NCBI RefSeq assembly: GCF_000003605.2
Contig: NW_003146294.1
Coordinates: 97,543-136,367 of the forward strand
Direction: 5' to 3'
Source of the DNA: Saccoglossus kowalevskii
Taxonomy: Eukaryota > Hemichordata > Enteropneusta > Harrimaniidae
DNA: 38,825 nt
A program made the position numbers and the translations under genes. This document shows, piece after piece, positions 22,289-34,700 of this stretch; position 1 is the stretch's first letter; the number at the start of each line of letters is the position of its first letter. The notes under the pieces were generated by a model that saw only the letters and a program-made list of their open reading frames with translations, did no database searches and was not told the DNA's origin.

Positions 22289-25200
22289 ATGCCGCTAATA
22301 ACAAAATGTATGTGTTGGGACAACATCTACTCTGCATCGAGAGCCGCTGCCATGTACACACTGGTGAGTTTACCAATTCAGCTGATAGAGTAACACCCAC
22401 ACGATGTTTAAAGTTGTCATATATAATCTCTGTTTGGTATCGCTGTCGTGTCACTGTACTAACGAGTGGTAGACATTGGAACCACTGCCATAAACCGGAA
22501 GTCAATGGTTGTACAGGATTAACATGACACGACGAAGGTATCCACAGCGACTAACACTCGCTGACCGGAAATGGCTTGTCATGGTCCTCCTATTTAAAAT
22601 ACAAACTCGTGGCTGAGAAAAAAGTGATAAATTATTGATTTTGAAGTAATGATAACCGTTGTTATATTCACTATTATCTTGAAAAAGTGTGTATTTATTT
22701 CTCTTTCTTGGCATATGGTAATCGTAAAACTATAAAATGAACATGACGTGTTGTTTTGCCGTAGTTGTAGCTGACAGAATATTGTCCACCAGTAGAAACA
22801 CCGTAAACATATTGTGAGATCGATTATAAATATACTTACATGCCCTGGATAGGCCCACCACGAATTTTAACAAATGTCTAAAATTAGAGACACTCCTCTC
22901 TCACGCAAATTACGACATGGAAGTTAATTATTTATTGTTGGTAAATACGTATTAATTTGAAATATTAATTTGACGATTGAGATAACAGAAAGCGACTCGT
23001 GACATAAAAATTGTACTTTATTAAGCCTTATTCAATGCTATCGAAAATGAAATGCGATTAAATACGGTGCATGGATGTTGTCCCTAAGTATCGATTACTC
23101 ATTAACGATAGCTTTCAAATTGGTTGTCTGTTTTATTGTGATATGTTCACACGTGATTGTCTGCATTATTGAAGGCCATAATAGGACAATGTATTATTTT
23201 CACATATGTTACATAAATCGTGTGAATAACACAGATGCAATATTCTGATAAAAACAGACTGACATGGGTCAGTGTTGTTTACTGTCATATGTTAGTAATA
23301 CTTCATATATTATGACTGACGACTCATTCCATTTCCATTCAGTGGAAATTGGTGTTAAACATTATCGACTTTAATAAAACCATCAGATTCAAAACAGTTT
23401 GATAGGGTACAGTGGTTAGCGCATTCGACTCGCATCTAGAGTTTGTGTATTCATTGTTTTGATGACCTAGTTTATGCAAATGCATACAATTTGCATAATT
23501 AATGACGTGACACATACAATCTGTACATTACAATTTTTACAGAATATTAATCCAAGGATTCTATTGTTTTATATTGCTATTTGAATACAGAATATATTAA
23601 TCCACCGATACTATTGTTTTGTATTGCTATTTGAACACAGAATATATTAATCCACCGATACTATTGTTTTGTATTGCTATTTTAACACAGAATATATTAA
23701 TCCACCGATACTATTGTTTTGTATTGCTATTTGAACACAGAATATATTAATCCACCGATACTATTGTTTCGTATTGCTATTTGAACACAGAATATATTAA
23801 TCCAAGAATTCTATTGTTTTGTATTGCTATTTGAACACAAAATATATTAATCCACCGATAATATTGTTTTGTATTGCTATTTGAACACAGAATATATTAA
23901 TCCACCGATACTATTGTTTTGTATTGCTATTTGAACACAGAATATATTAATTCACCGATACTATTGTCTTGTATTGCTATTTGAACACAGAATATATTAA
24001 TTCACCGATACTATTGTCTTGTATTGCTATTTTAATACAGAATATATTAATCCAAGGATTCTATTGTTTTGCATTGCTATTTGAACACAGAATATATTAA
24101 TCTACCGATACTATTGTTTTGTATTGCTATTTGAACACAGAATATATTAATCCACCGATACTATTGTTTTGTATTGCTATTTGAACACAGAATATATTAA
24201 TCCACCGATACTATTGTTTTGTATTGCTATTTGAACACAGAATATATTAATCCACCGATACTATTGTTTTGTATTGCTATTTGAACACAGAATATATTAA
24301 TCCACCGATACTATTGTTTTGTATTGCTATTTGAACACAGAATATATTAATCCACCGATACTATTGTTTTGTATTGCTATTTGAACACAGAATATATTAA
24401 TCCACCGATACTATTGTTTTGTATTGCTATTTGAACACAGAATATATTAATCCACCGATAATATTGTTTTGTATTGCTATTTGAACACAGTTTTCTTAGA
24501 ATCACTAATTAAGAAAATTCAAAATAATGTAAGCGAGGGTTGCCTATACTGATTGTCAAAAATATATTCTTATACATATAATTGCATAACCGCAGAACGA
24601 TGTATTAAGTCCACAGCTTTCTAGATCTGTTGAATTATTGTCTGCTGACATGAGTATTATCTTATATTATCCTATTTTTTTTTATCTATAAAGCCGTTTT
24701 TGTTTTAACTGGATAGACTAAATGACGAAACGTTTATTTATTGTTTGTTTTATTGCGATAATATTATCAGTGATAACAATCATGGCATCAAATTCGAGCT
24801 TGAATTATGCTTAAAAATGTGGAAAAAAATGCCCCCAAAAATACTGTCAACAAGTTAGAGAGATTATATTGAACCGTTCTATTATGTGAATGGCAAGCCA
24901 GGGCAAGCCGTCTGTTGCAATGTTAGCCTTTTTATTTGTATTGTTGAAATTATATTTGTATTTGCATTTTTAAAATCACAAGTTGAATTGATTACATTAT
25001 ATTTGTATTGGTAAAATCACATTTGTTTTGAAAATAATTGTATTTTATTTGTAAAACGTATATTAATATCGTTATTGAAAAATTTCCGAAGCAGGAAGAA
25101 GTTGAACAATAGCGACATGATGAGAATTGATAGATATGCAAATGAGGCTGAAAGAGCATATGTGTGCTTGATGCATATCATATCCATATCACACAAATAT

Positions 25201-28200
25201 GCCATGTCACGTGATTAACTGCGACTTTTAAATATAAGCGTATAATATGCACATTGTAAATGCTATCAAACAACAAATATTTAGGAAGTTAAAATCACGA
25301 TAGCCGCAATCACCACTGATGTAATGTTCTAAGGTGGCAATATTTCGCTCATCAGGTCTAATCGAAAAAAAAACACAATCAAGTTAGAGAAATGTGAACA
25401 TGGCGAGTCAAACAAACCAAAGGAAACAATATAAAATAAAGGGGATACAAGAAATAAAATTACATGTTAAAGGGAACTAGTAAGAAAACAATGGCACAAA
25501 TTGAAATAATAGATGGAAATAGTAACGAGATTCGAATGGCGGGAAAGGCCATGGTGTTATATAATGACAAAAACAGATAGGGTGAGTGGCATGTAAACAT
25601 CATTCCAGGGTCAATGGACACGTCAGCTGGGTAGAAGAGATTTAATTATATTGATCATTGAAAATTATTTTAATATACGCACTTTGGTATCTAGGGAATT
25701 AGTGTCAAAACCCAACACGTTGAAGCAATGAATGGTTTGGTCGGTGGGGGGGGGTTGAAATGATGGGAAACTAGGGTGTTTTGGTTGCGCGTAATTAATG
25801 GTAGAGTACGAGAATTTTTAATATAATGGTTGTTAACCAACATATTGGAGTGCACGCAAGGTGTATTTGATAAGGTAAATCACGTTAGTTGTGGCGCGGA
25901 AGATGTGGGTACTAATATACTAATTTTCGTAATATTAATATAGTCAATCGCACCTCGTAGCCGCGATGTTTCAATTTTAACGTAAAATGTGGTTGTCACA
26001 CTTGAAACAGCACGGCCACGAGGTGTGATTAACGTTTTATACCACGACAATCCGACGAAAGCGCAAAATAAATGCAAACACTGCTCCACCTATTGCTGTC
26101 ATTGGAAAGAACATATACATAGGCACAAAACGCTTTGTCACGTGATGAAGAATGTATTGTAGAACCGCTACTTTCCTATTGTACTCATTAACAGTACGAA
26201 AGTTATGAAATCGTCTTGGAAAACTTGTTAATAAAAAAAGAAAAAAACTGTCATTCACATTTGAAATTTCAAACCCAGGGACACAATCTCAATTACAGCA
26301 GGTGGATGCACTACCTCCATGTGACGACTAAGCTATTGCGATTTCTGATGGAGTTCAAGGTCAAATGATATGCTGTGGATTATTCATGAGATAAGATGAA
26401 AACGCGTGCAATTCATTTTTTGTAGTTATGTTAATTACTATACGTTCACTGGTAATATCAGCGATTGCTGAATTTTATCGTTTTTATTTGTGTTATAATT
26501 GAGAAATTATTTTAAAACTCAGTGTACCATTATATCCGATAACACAGCCGGAACGACGGGTCACATGACCAAAAGTGGAATGACTAGGATGGCGTTGTGT
26601 GAAGTGTTTCCTGGTTCAGTAGTAATACCACTAGGTAGTAGCGATATAGCATTGAACTAGGTAGTTGGCAATTATCCCAGGGCATATGCCCAGCTTTTCC
26701 AACTCAATCGTTACCGGTACTGAAACGATGGCGTAGTTTATTCCAAACCAATTATAGTAAATGTAATTTCACGACAATTTTGTTGTCTAATACTTGTATA
26801 TAATAATACATACACATAATATACATTCTAATATTCAGCATACTAGTATTGTTTTTGTTTTCAGTGTTTATCGACAAACCTGTTGCTGCTATATTTATTT
26901 AAATTTTCAACGTACATTCCTGCGCACGACGAAGACCGTAAGTAGACTGATATGTCAACGTAATATGACAGTTGTACATTACTCGAGATAATATCTACTC
27001 AAGACGAATGAATCATGGGATACAGAGTGGTGTCACGTATCAATTGGCTGTCAACAGTGACGTCACTGTATTCATATTTTGAAAATCTAGCATGACATAT
27101 CAATATTAAAAATGATGAAAGTTTACTCAGACCTTTAAAACAATTTTTCCAGCTTTTTGTTTTCTTATTTTGCAGCTTTTATGGTGGTTGTTTACAAAGC
27201 TTGGTTTCTCCTGCTCCTTATTTACGCTCTGTATTTCATCACTTCGTTTATATTGCTCAATGGAATCGAAAAGGTATGTGCTAGAGCAGGGGCAGAGTAT
27301 TATGGCATTTTATTAAAATAATTACCCAGGACAAGGTAATGTAAGATGTAATTATAATATATATTCTAAACAGGAAAATATGGGATGTAATTATAATATA
27401 TGTTTTGCGTATCGTGTTTAATTTTTTATATATTGTTATTTTTCAGGCTTTCGTTGGAATGGTATTATTTTTTCTCACTTTCCTCGTCGCAGCCGAAATA
27501 ATAGAAACAGGAATTATAGTTTTATTGCTAGTAGAAGGAGTAAGTGTCTCATTTATACTTAGTTACATAGAGTTAGTCTAGTCTAGTCTAGTCTAGTTCT
27601 AGTCTAGTTCTAGTCTAGTTCTAGTCTAGTCTAGTCTAGTCTAGTCTAGTCTAGTCTAGTCTAGTCTAGTCTAGTCTAGTCTAGTCTAGTCTAGTCTAGT
27701 CTAATCACGATATATCATTTTTTTTGCAGGGATTCACGTCTACAATTCATGTAGAATTCTCACTTTATATTGTAAAGTTAGTGCCCAATGTAAGTACCTG
27801 TATGTTTGGTTCTTGCACAACTTATACATAGTTATGTATTTAGACAAATAAATAGACAATAGACAAATAGACAAATGTCAATGTGTTTAAAAACCATATA
27901 CATATATATTCTAGATTCTGATATTCGTCGTCGTGTTATCGTGCTATCAGGCGCTAAAAGAACAAAAAAGGAACGAAAAAAACTATGATGATCTTGTTAG
28001 AAAGGTATGTTACTATAGATAGATTCATATTGGAAATATGTCGCTCCACTGAATTTGTTATTGATTGTTAAAGCGTGGTGGTCGTCGCGCAGCGCGTGTT
28101 CGAATTTCATGCAAATAAACAATGTATTTTACACGCGTTCTATACGTCGCTATGAGTCCCATATCGAACAGAACGCGGTACGACAACTGCCGCCCTTCAA

Positions 28201-30425
28201 CATTAAAATCTGTTAAAAACAAACATATGAACCGTAGCGATTTAAATCTTCATTTGAATACAACCGTAACGATTTAAATCTGAATACAAATACAACCGTG
28301 ACGATTTAAATCTGAATACAAATACAACCGTGGCGATTTAAATCTGCATTTGAATACAGACGTAGCGATTGAAATCTGCATTTGAATACAACCATAGCGA
28401 TTCATATCTGCATTTGAATACAGATGTAGCGATTTAAATCTGCATTTGAATACAGATGTAGCGATTTAAATCTGCATTTGAATATAACCGTAACGATATA
28501 AACCTAAATACAAATACAACCATAGCGATTCAAATCTGCATTTGAATACAACCATAGCGATTCAAATCTGCATTTGAATACAACCATAGCGATTTAAATC
28601 TGCATTTGAATATAACCGTAACGATTTAAATCTGAATACAATTACAACAATGGCGATTTAAATCTGCATTTGAATACAACCATAGCGATTCAAATCTGCA
28701 TTTGAATACAACCATAGCGATTTAAATCTGCATTTGAATATAACCGTAACGATTTAAATCTGAATACAATTACAATAATGGCGATTTAAATCTGCATTTG
28801 AATACAGACGTAGCGATTTAAATCTGCATTTGCATACAGACGTGGTGATTTAAATCTGCATATGAATACAGACGTAGCAATTTAAATTTGCATATGAATA
28901 AGGACGTTGCGATTTAAATCTGCACTTGAATACAACCGCAGCGAGTTAAATCAGTATTTGAATACAACAATAGCGATTTAAATCTGCATTTGAATACAAC
29001 TGTAGCGATTTAAATCTGCACTAAAATTACAGCCGTAGCGATTTAAATCTGCTTACGAATACAACCGTCGCGATTTAAATCCGCATTTGAATACAACCGC
29101 AACGATTTAAATCTGTATTTGAATACAACTATAGCGATTTAAATCTGTATTTGAATACAACCATAGCGATTTAAATCTTCATTTGAATACAACCTTGACG
29201 ATTCAAATCTGCACTAAAATTACAGCCGTAGCGATTTAAATCTGCATTTGAATTCCTACTGTAGCGATTTGAATCTGCATATAAATACAGACGTAGCAAT
29301 TTAAATCTGCATGTGAATACAGAAGTAGCAATTTGAATCTACATTTCAATACAACTGTAGCGATTTAAATCAGCATTTGAATACAACTGTAGCGATTTAA
29401 ATCTGCATTTGAATACAGACATAGCAATTTAAATCTGCATAGTCTGCGGAAATAAACAGAGAGTCACAGGAGTGATATATATACCAATATTGGCATAATC
29501 AAATAATCAATTGAATAAGTAATTCAAATCTCATCATTACCCACTTATTCACAACAAGTAATCATACTTATTCAGAGAGTACTGAAGTACAGTCTCATCA
29601 TCACAGTCCCTTCATCACAGAATGATAGAAGCACTGTGACGTAGGAAATGGAGCGTTCATCCCCGACACTCGTAACCCTATGAATATATTTGGGACTGTT
29701 GGGACAGCGGGTTTCCTGTAAACTCATGGGTTCTAATAATAATACTATTTCTGGCATGTTTATTCAGTATGTGTATTCTTCTCTTATTATTTCGATGTAA
29801 CGTCTATGGTCTGCCTTTTTTTCATTTGCAATCCATTTTCTTTTGCATAACGACTGTCATCTGCTCTACTGACGTCACCGAAATATGCTAATCCTAACTT
29901 ACTTATGGTGTTTAAGCGTGACTGTTCTGTGATGACTTGACTGAGCATATACTGGTTAGTTTTCTTTGCTGCCCAAGAAATTCGCATAAGTCCCAAAAGA
30001 GTTGGATTCATGTATCTATGTCAGATGATAAAACAGCAATATTAATCTTAGCTTGAATTATTTATTTTTAAAGACAAACCACTATTTGAGTTCGGCGAAA
30101 GTTATAAATTGCGCCATATAAATGGTTGTAGGAATGAAACAACGAACATACTTACTCTTCTTTACGTGGATCACATCGAAGACACTTATCGCAAAGTAAC
30201 ACGTCTAATCATAACAACAACGCGCTGACTCTTCTCTGTTTCCTATAGGGCCTGATCGTACCCGGCAGTCCGATGCCAAGTGCAGTTGACCGTGATGACG
30301 AAGGTGGATTTGATGAAATTTACCAACCTAGACCGAGTACTAGCGGTAATAACAACAATGCCAACCTGTCACAGCTAGATAGCGCAAGTGCGTATATTGA
30401 CAGTGGGGGCGCTAGAGCAGTGTAA
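22289..30425 (+). CDS. Gene C: LAPTM/Mtp-like four-helix membrane protein, 7 exons, 221 aa
   Basis: Exons: 22289-22363, 26865-26937, 27176-27273, 27447-27539, 27730-27789, 27915-28004, 30249-30425. Phases 0,1,0,0,0,0; the exons sum to 666 nt with a clean TAA. The first 10 residues, MPLITKCMCW, match gene B except at two positions. TM1 about 19-42, TM2 about 53-77, TM3 about 84-112, TM4 about 120-142. Acidic E102 (and E99) lie in TM3 and K129 in TM4; YQAL (144-147) closes TM4, and a second tyrosine motif, YDDL (157-160), lies in the tail, where endosomal sorting signals of the YxxPhi type are usually found. The 58-residue last exon is Ser/Asn/Asp-rich and lacks hydrophobic segments. Intron 1 is 4.5 kb and intron 6 2.2 kb, both swollen by tandem repeats. 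Endomembrane or plasma-membrane location is inferred from family and motifs. Confidence 0.87.
22364..23540 (+). other. Gene C intron 1, 5' part
   Basis: Starts at donor GTGAGT. Opposite-strand ORFs at 22191-22505 and 22502-22714 are unrecognisable and overlap exon 1. Otherwise AT-rich with no coding signal up to the 50-bp array. Confidence 0.6.
23404..23452 (+). repeat. Possible tRNA-derived SINE head
   Basis: GGGTACAGTGGTTAGCGCAT followed by TCGACTCGCATCTAGAG closely resembles the D arm and anticodon arm of a tRNA gene (A-box-like TGGTTAGCGC; anticodon-loop-like ACTCGCAT). The acceptor stem and a clear B box are missing, so this is a tRNA-like fragment and not a functional tRNA gene. It sits just before the 50-bp array in intron 1 of gene C. 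Confidence 0.4.
23541..24488. repeat. 50-bp tandem satellite, 19 copies
   Basis: The first unit is 48 bp, then 18 units of exactly 50 bp: AGAATATATTAATCCACCGA, TACTATTGTTTTGTATTGCT, ATTTGAACAC. Most copies differ by zero to three bases. The array lies in intron 1 of gene C. Confidence 0.98.
24489..26864 (+). other. Gene C intron 1, 3' part
   Basis: No coding exon found. ORFs at 25017-25205 and 25880-26258, all on -, lack recognisable domains. A G-run is at about 25746-25753. The intron ends at TTTTCAG. Confidence 0.5.
26263..26335 (-). repeat. tRNA-derived SINE head, antisense
   Basis: Read on the minus strand: GGAGGTAGTGCATCCACCTG (A-box and anticodon-arm-like), then TAATTGAGATTGTGTCCC and GGGTTTGAAATTTC, a decayed B box. 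Spacing of the two boxes fits a tRNA-derived pol III promoter. The tail of such an element would extend to lower coordinates, where A-rich and T-rich sequence occurs (26231-26247). Confidence 0.45.
27574..27703. repeat. (TCTAG)n pentanucleotide microsatellite
   Basis: About 25 copies of TCTAG, with a few TCTAGT hexamer interruptions near 27595-27620. It fills most of intron 4 of gene C and ends 26 nt before the exon 5 acceptor. Confidence 0.98.
28225..29442. repeat. 32-bp minisatellite, about 38 copies
   Basis: The unit is GCGATTTAAATCTGCATTTG followed by AATACAACCGTA, with variants CAGACGTA and CAACCATA in the last part. Most copies keep the palindromic GATTTAAATC core. Divergence between neighbours is higher than in the 50-bp array. 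It lies in intron 6 of gene C. Confidence 0.96.
29787..30011 (-). pseudogene. Antisense remnant of a non-LTR retrotransposon (LINE) ORF2 C terminus
   Basis: The minus-strand frame contains RISWAAKKTNQYMLSQV and, further on, LGLAYFGDVSRAD. This matches the pattern RI.W..K.TN..VL..I......L.....K..L.YFGH..R that I know from the region after the reverse transcriptase domain of many animal LINE-type ORF2 proteins. Only about 75 codons survive, without the catalytic domains, so this is a dead fragment. It lies inside intron 6 of gene C, opposite to the gene. Identification is from memory of the motif. Confidence 0.6.
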
Positions 30426-30649
30426 TGGTGATAACGTATCCGGAACCCAAAATATTATATGATTCAAAATACTAAAATTAAACTTTTGAAATTATGTAAA
30501 ATTTAATATTTATTGATGTGAATAGTCTGTTATTTATAGTTATTCTAGCATTATAACTGCCAAATACGAAAGTATGCCAAACTTCTCACATGATTAAAAA
30601 GTTGTCCGAGCCATACTATAAACCATTGTTGACAGCTTAACACGTCCAA

Positions 30650-30655
30650 AATAAA
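30650..30655 (+). terminator. Polyadenylation signal, gene C
   Basis: AATAAA 225 nt after the gene C stop codon, within AT-rich sequence. Confidence 0.55.
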
Positions 30656-31747
30656 TATTTTTATTATTAATATTTTAATATGTTATCATATATTGAAATT
30701 ATATATAGTATTTAAATATACAATTAAGGTCGTAGTTGTCGCTTTATATTTGTATAATATCTATAAGTAGGATAAGAGGGATGGTTACTGAAAAAATACT
30801 GGGAAACTGCAATTCTGTATTGTGTTTTTAAAGTTTAAAAAGTATGGGTACTTCCATTTATTATTTAAACATTATTTACAACATTATTTTGTTATATTCG
30901 GGATAGCAGCAATATATAGCTGTTATTGTTCGGAATTATTCTCGTATTGTCCATATTTTACAATAAAAACAGGAAATGCAACTTTGTATTGTTTTATGTC
31001 ACGTGTCTTATTCCCCTAATATTTAGGTTTGATTCAACTTTGTGTCTCTGTACGGAAAATATATGTAAATAAGATGGTAAGTTCAATGGGTATTTTTAGC
31101 GGTGATTCTGATTTTAAATAAAAATGTTAACTGATTTGTAACTCACTGAAAAAATACTACATCCACCAAAATTCGATTCTCTGCATAATATTGTAAATTA
31201 TGTCATGGAAAACACAATATAATCATAGGTCATAGGTCATAGGTCGTTATTTAGGTATATGTATGTGTAACTGGAACTAAATTATGCAGCATATTATTCT
31301 CAATATTTATTTGTTGCCAATAATTCTAATTACTGTCGTTTTAACAACAGTTCAAGGCAGAGAACGTTTGTACATAATTATGTCGTGGTAGTAAAAACAA
31401 AACATCGTGGCGCTGTTCTGTGATTTGGGTTTTATACACACAATACGTATAATAGGATAGCTTGGGCAGACTAGAGCCGTGGATAGATTTCAACCAGTAG
31501 AAGACGTACTGTGTTCAAGTTTGTAAAGGTGCACACAATGAAATTGTTGCATATTCATTTACACGCTCTGTACACCTGCAGAATGCGCTTAGCACAGTGA
31601 GTGGAGTTTGGGCATGCGTAGAACGCACCTGCATCGCCAGTGAAAGTAGACGCCTAGTCGGTGACTAACTTTGGGCGAGGTCAGCTTTTATCCGTGCCAT
31701 TTGTTGTTACTTTCCGATGTTATAAGTGATATCAACAACCTTACAAC
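30656..31747. other. Spacer between genes C and D, presumed promoter of D
   Basis: Mostly AT-rich; a CATAGGT heptamer is repeated three times at about 31226-31245. From about 31550 the sequence becomes less AT-rich up to the gene D start codon, as also seen before gene B. The ORF at 30822-31019 (+) is unrecognisable. Confidence 0.45.
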
Positions 31748-34700
31748 ATGCCGTTGATGTATAGCTGTGGGTGCTGCAGCCTTAAGGCCGGCAACATGGT
31801 GTGTTGTATATTAATACTGGTAAGTGTGAGGACAATGGTACGGGGTTTATGTGGTGATCGATATATCCCATTTACGGTCCTTAACGCCGTGACTGGGTAG
31901 CCATTGCACTGCCCTTATATTCACTGCGAGTGATAGTAGTACACATGTCATTAATGTATTGTTATAATTTCACGCCAAGGCATTGTACTAATTGTGTACA
32001 TGTATATGTTATGCCATCGAACTGTCGACACGACAGTACAACAATAAAATCGACCTCAATTATAAAAAGGTGGTATTTATAAGTACCGCTTGCCTGTCTG
32101 TTTGTTGGCTTACTACCACGTGATGTCGTCGGATCTGCGACATATAGCACCATATACATTCACTGACTTGTTACTTAGCTGAACGATTGCCACGTCACCT
32201 TTACTGTATGTGATATATTCGTCGGTATACGGCTTCTGGTATTACGCAATGTGAGGAGGGTGCGGTTTTCATTCGTAGGGTTCCACCCATCGAGGGTTTA
32301 TTTTACGACAAAACCGAATCATAAAATAATCACCGTCATTCCATCTTCATAAAATAACCTATTTCTGCAATTTGTTCAAATTATTGGTTCAATTTTGGAG
32401 GTAAATAATCTTCACGGGAGAAGTGTATCCCAAGCCATACAAATACCTTAGCGCCATTTTGAATAATTAACACCTGTTAACAATATAGGAGAATTCTATT
32501 CAGCATAATAGAGGTCAACAGATCGCACAACATGGAGGCCCAAATAATGATCAATGTGTAAATAAACAAACAAAAGTATAGTCTTATTTGAGGCGCATCG
32601 AGAAGATTTTCGGACAAATTATTATACCCAGCCGTACTAATTTTAATAATTACCTGTACGCTTTCATTCAGTGAGTTTAACTTAAGGTAGCGAGAAGGGA
32701 AATTTTCACTTTTTTCTTGATTTTTCAAAAATTGATAAAACGGTTACTTTAGACCTTGATACATCACCCCAGGTTTACAAAAGATCGAAATTGCGAAATA
32801 ACGTTGCTCAAATTAGTGTTTTAAAACACTAGCAGAAAAGACTACAACTGCCGTTTCGTGGATATTTGCATAGTGTTTATCTTTGGAAGGAATTAAATGA
32901 TAAAATCTTATCTGTATATTCTGTTGTTGACGATTCTGATATAACGGGTGATAAGCTTCCAGTTGCAAACAATGCGTGTTTATCTAACGTCCATTGTCAG
33001 CATTATTGTCAGTCGAGACTTCGTCGGAGAAACATGCTCATACAGTACTCATTTCGCCCAACCTTCCGCTTTTACATCGACCGCTTATCGCTTAATTTCC
33101 GACCACGCGGTCTTGTCCGACCGGAAACCGACCGCATTTTAATCGCGTTTTTTTTCGCTCGCTGGCTCATTGAAAACATTGACCGCTCGCCCAAACACTT
33201 AAAACTGGCACATGGGTGGTCGAAATGGTGGTTTTGATAGTAAAGTGTTAACATACAACTAGTATTAACTATTATTACATTATGCACTCATGTTTGCTTT
33301 GTTGGGGATCTTACTAACTTTCTAACTACTGATTAATAATATTTCATTGTTGCATACGGTAAGCACGATTCACAGGGAATTGTAATCAAATATCTAAATA
33401 TGACTGTTACTTTGGCAACGTAGATTAAGGACATTTCAGGTCAGATTTAAGCTAGCTATTGCTTTCGAAGCTTTCATGTTTGACAATTGTCATTTATATC
33501 ATATTATGTAAATGAGTGCGATTAGTCGTATGTTGCCAGGATACGCAGCCATTTATATAATTAGGGACGCTATGAACTAGCAACACACGCCTGCCATTCC
33601 GTACGATTTTGATTTTTTGGCGCTTCTATTGTAGCAAATATCAGTCGGAGCGGAGGACATTTATTTATTTTCGTAATATGGCGGCGAGGTTCAAGTTCGA
33701 TCATTTATAAAATAAAATACGAGACAAAATAATACATAGTTTGACCGACTATGTTTTCAGAGGTTTGGATAGTGATTGGGCTCACACCCCCCCCCCTCAG
33801 AAATTCAGAAAGTGTCAATGACGAACATGTAGCCTCAATAATCGTTCAAAAGACCACACAACATGGCAGCCCATGTTAATAAATTAAAAGCAAACTATCC
33901 GTACCTGTCAAACACAAGACATACAACAATGTCAATAATGTAGTTACACGCCCGATTAACACTCAGTTACTTAATAGTTACTTCACAATTTAATTTATTG
34001 AAAATAGAATAATAGCTGATAAACACTAATTTGTTTCAGATTGAAATGGTGATTAATTTGGTGATCTACGTCTACGGAGTGCTACAACTTCTCATGGAGA
34101 AGCCAAATCTCGATGAAGAACTGTACATCGGTGAGTTGTGTATCCCTCTACGTCAACTAACATACGTTACATTTGTTCATGTACGAACACTTGTGGTAAA
34201 TTATAAGGAAAATTATACGTATTGCGACTTGCCCGTAATGAAAGACAGAACTCAACAATTACTAAATCTTCTCTGAACAAATGTAGTAAATACTATGTTA
34301 TTACTCTCAATTATATGTATTCGGGTTACACTACATTGTCATGATACTCATCAAAACTATTCACACAAGGCCTTTGTAACGCAGAAAATATGACACCAGG
34401 CAGATATGAAGTCACCATGCGTTCTTTTAATTTCCAATATGAGCAACTATGAAAGTTAACACGACTGAAACCCTAACCAGTACAATTCAGTGACGCCCTA
34501 TATGATTACATAGTTTCTTTTTACACGGAAACACACCGAAAGTGAATTCATAAACGTGGAAAGTAGATGGGGAAGTACTGCACGGGTTGTCGTCCCTCAG
34601 TGGTTTCAAAGCGATGTTCACGCCGCAAATCTCAGTGACCAACTGACTGGATGTCAAGTTGAACACCACTGCGCATGCGCGAAGTAAATTACAAGGCTAA

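Noticed and set aside
23404-23452. Functional tRNA gene
   Set aside because: Only D-arm and anticodon-arm-like sequence is present; no acceptor stem or clear T arm can be paired.
32866-33237. 123-codon frame as a gene
   Set aside because: No domain, no splice context, overlapping open frames in other phases; lies in intron 1 of gene D.
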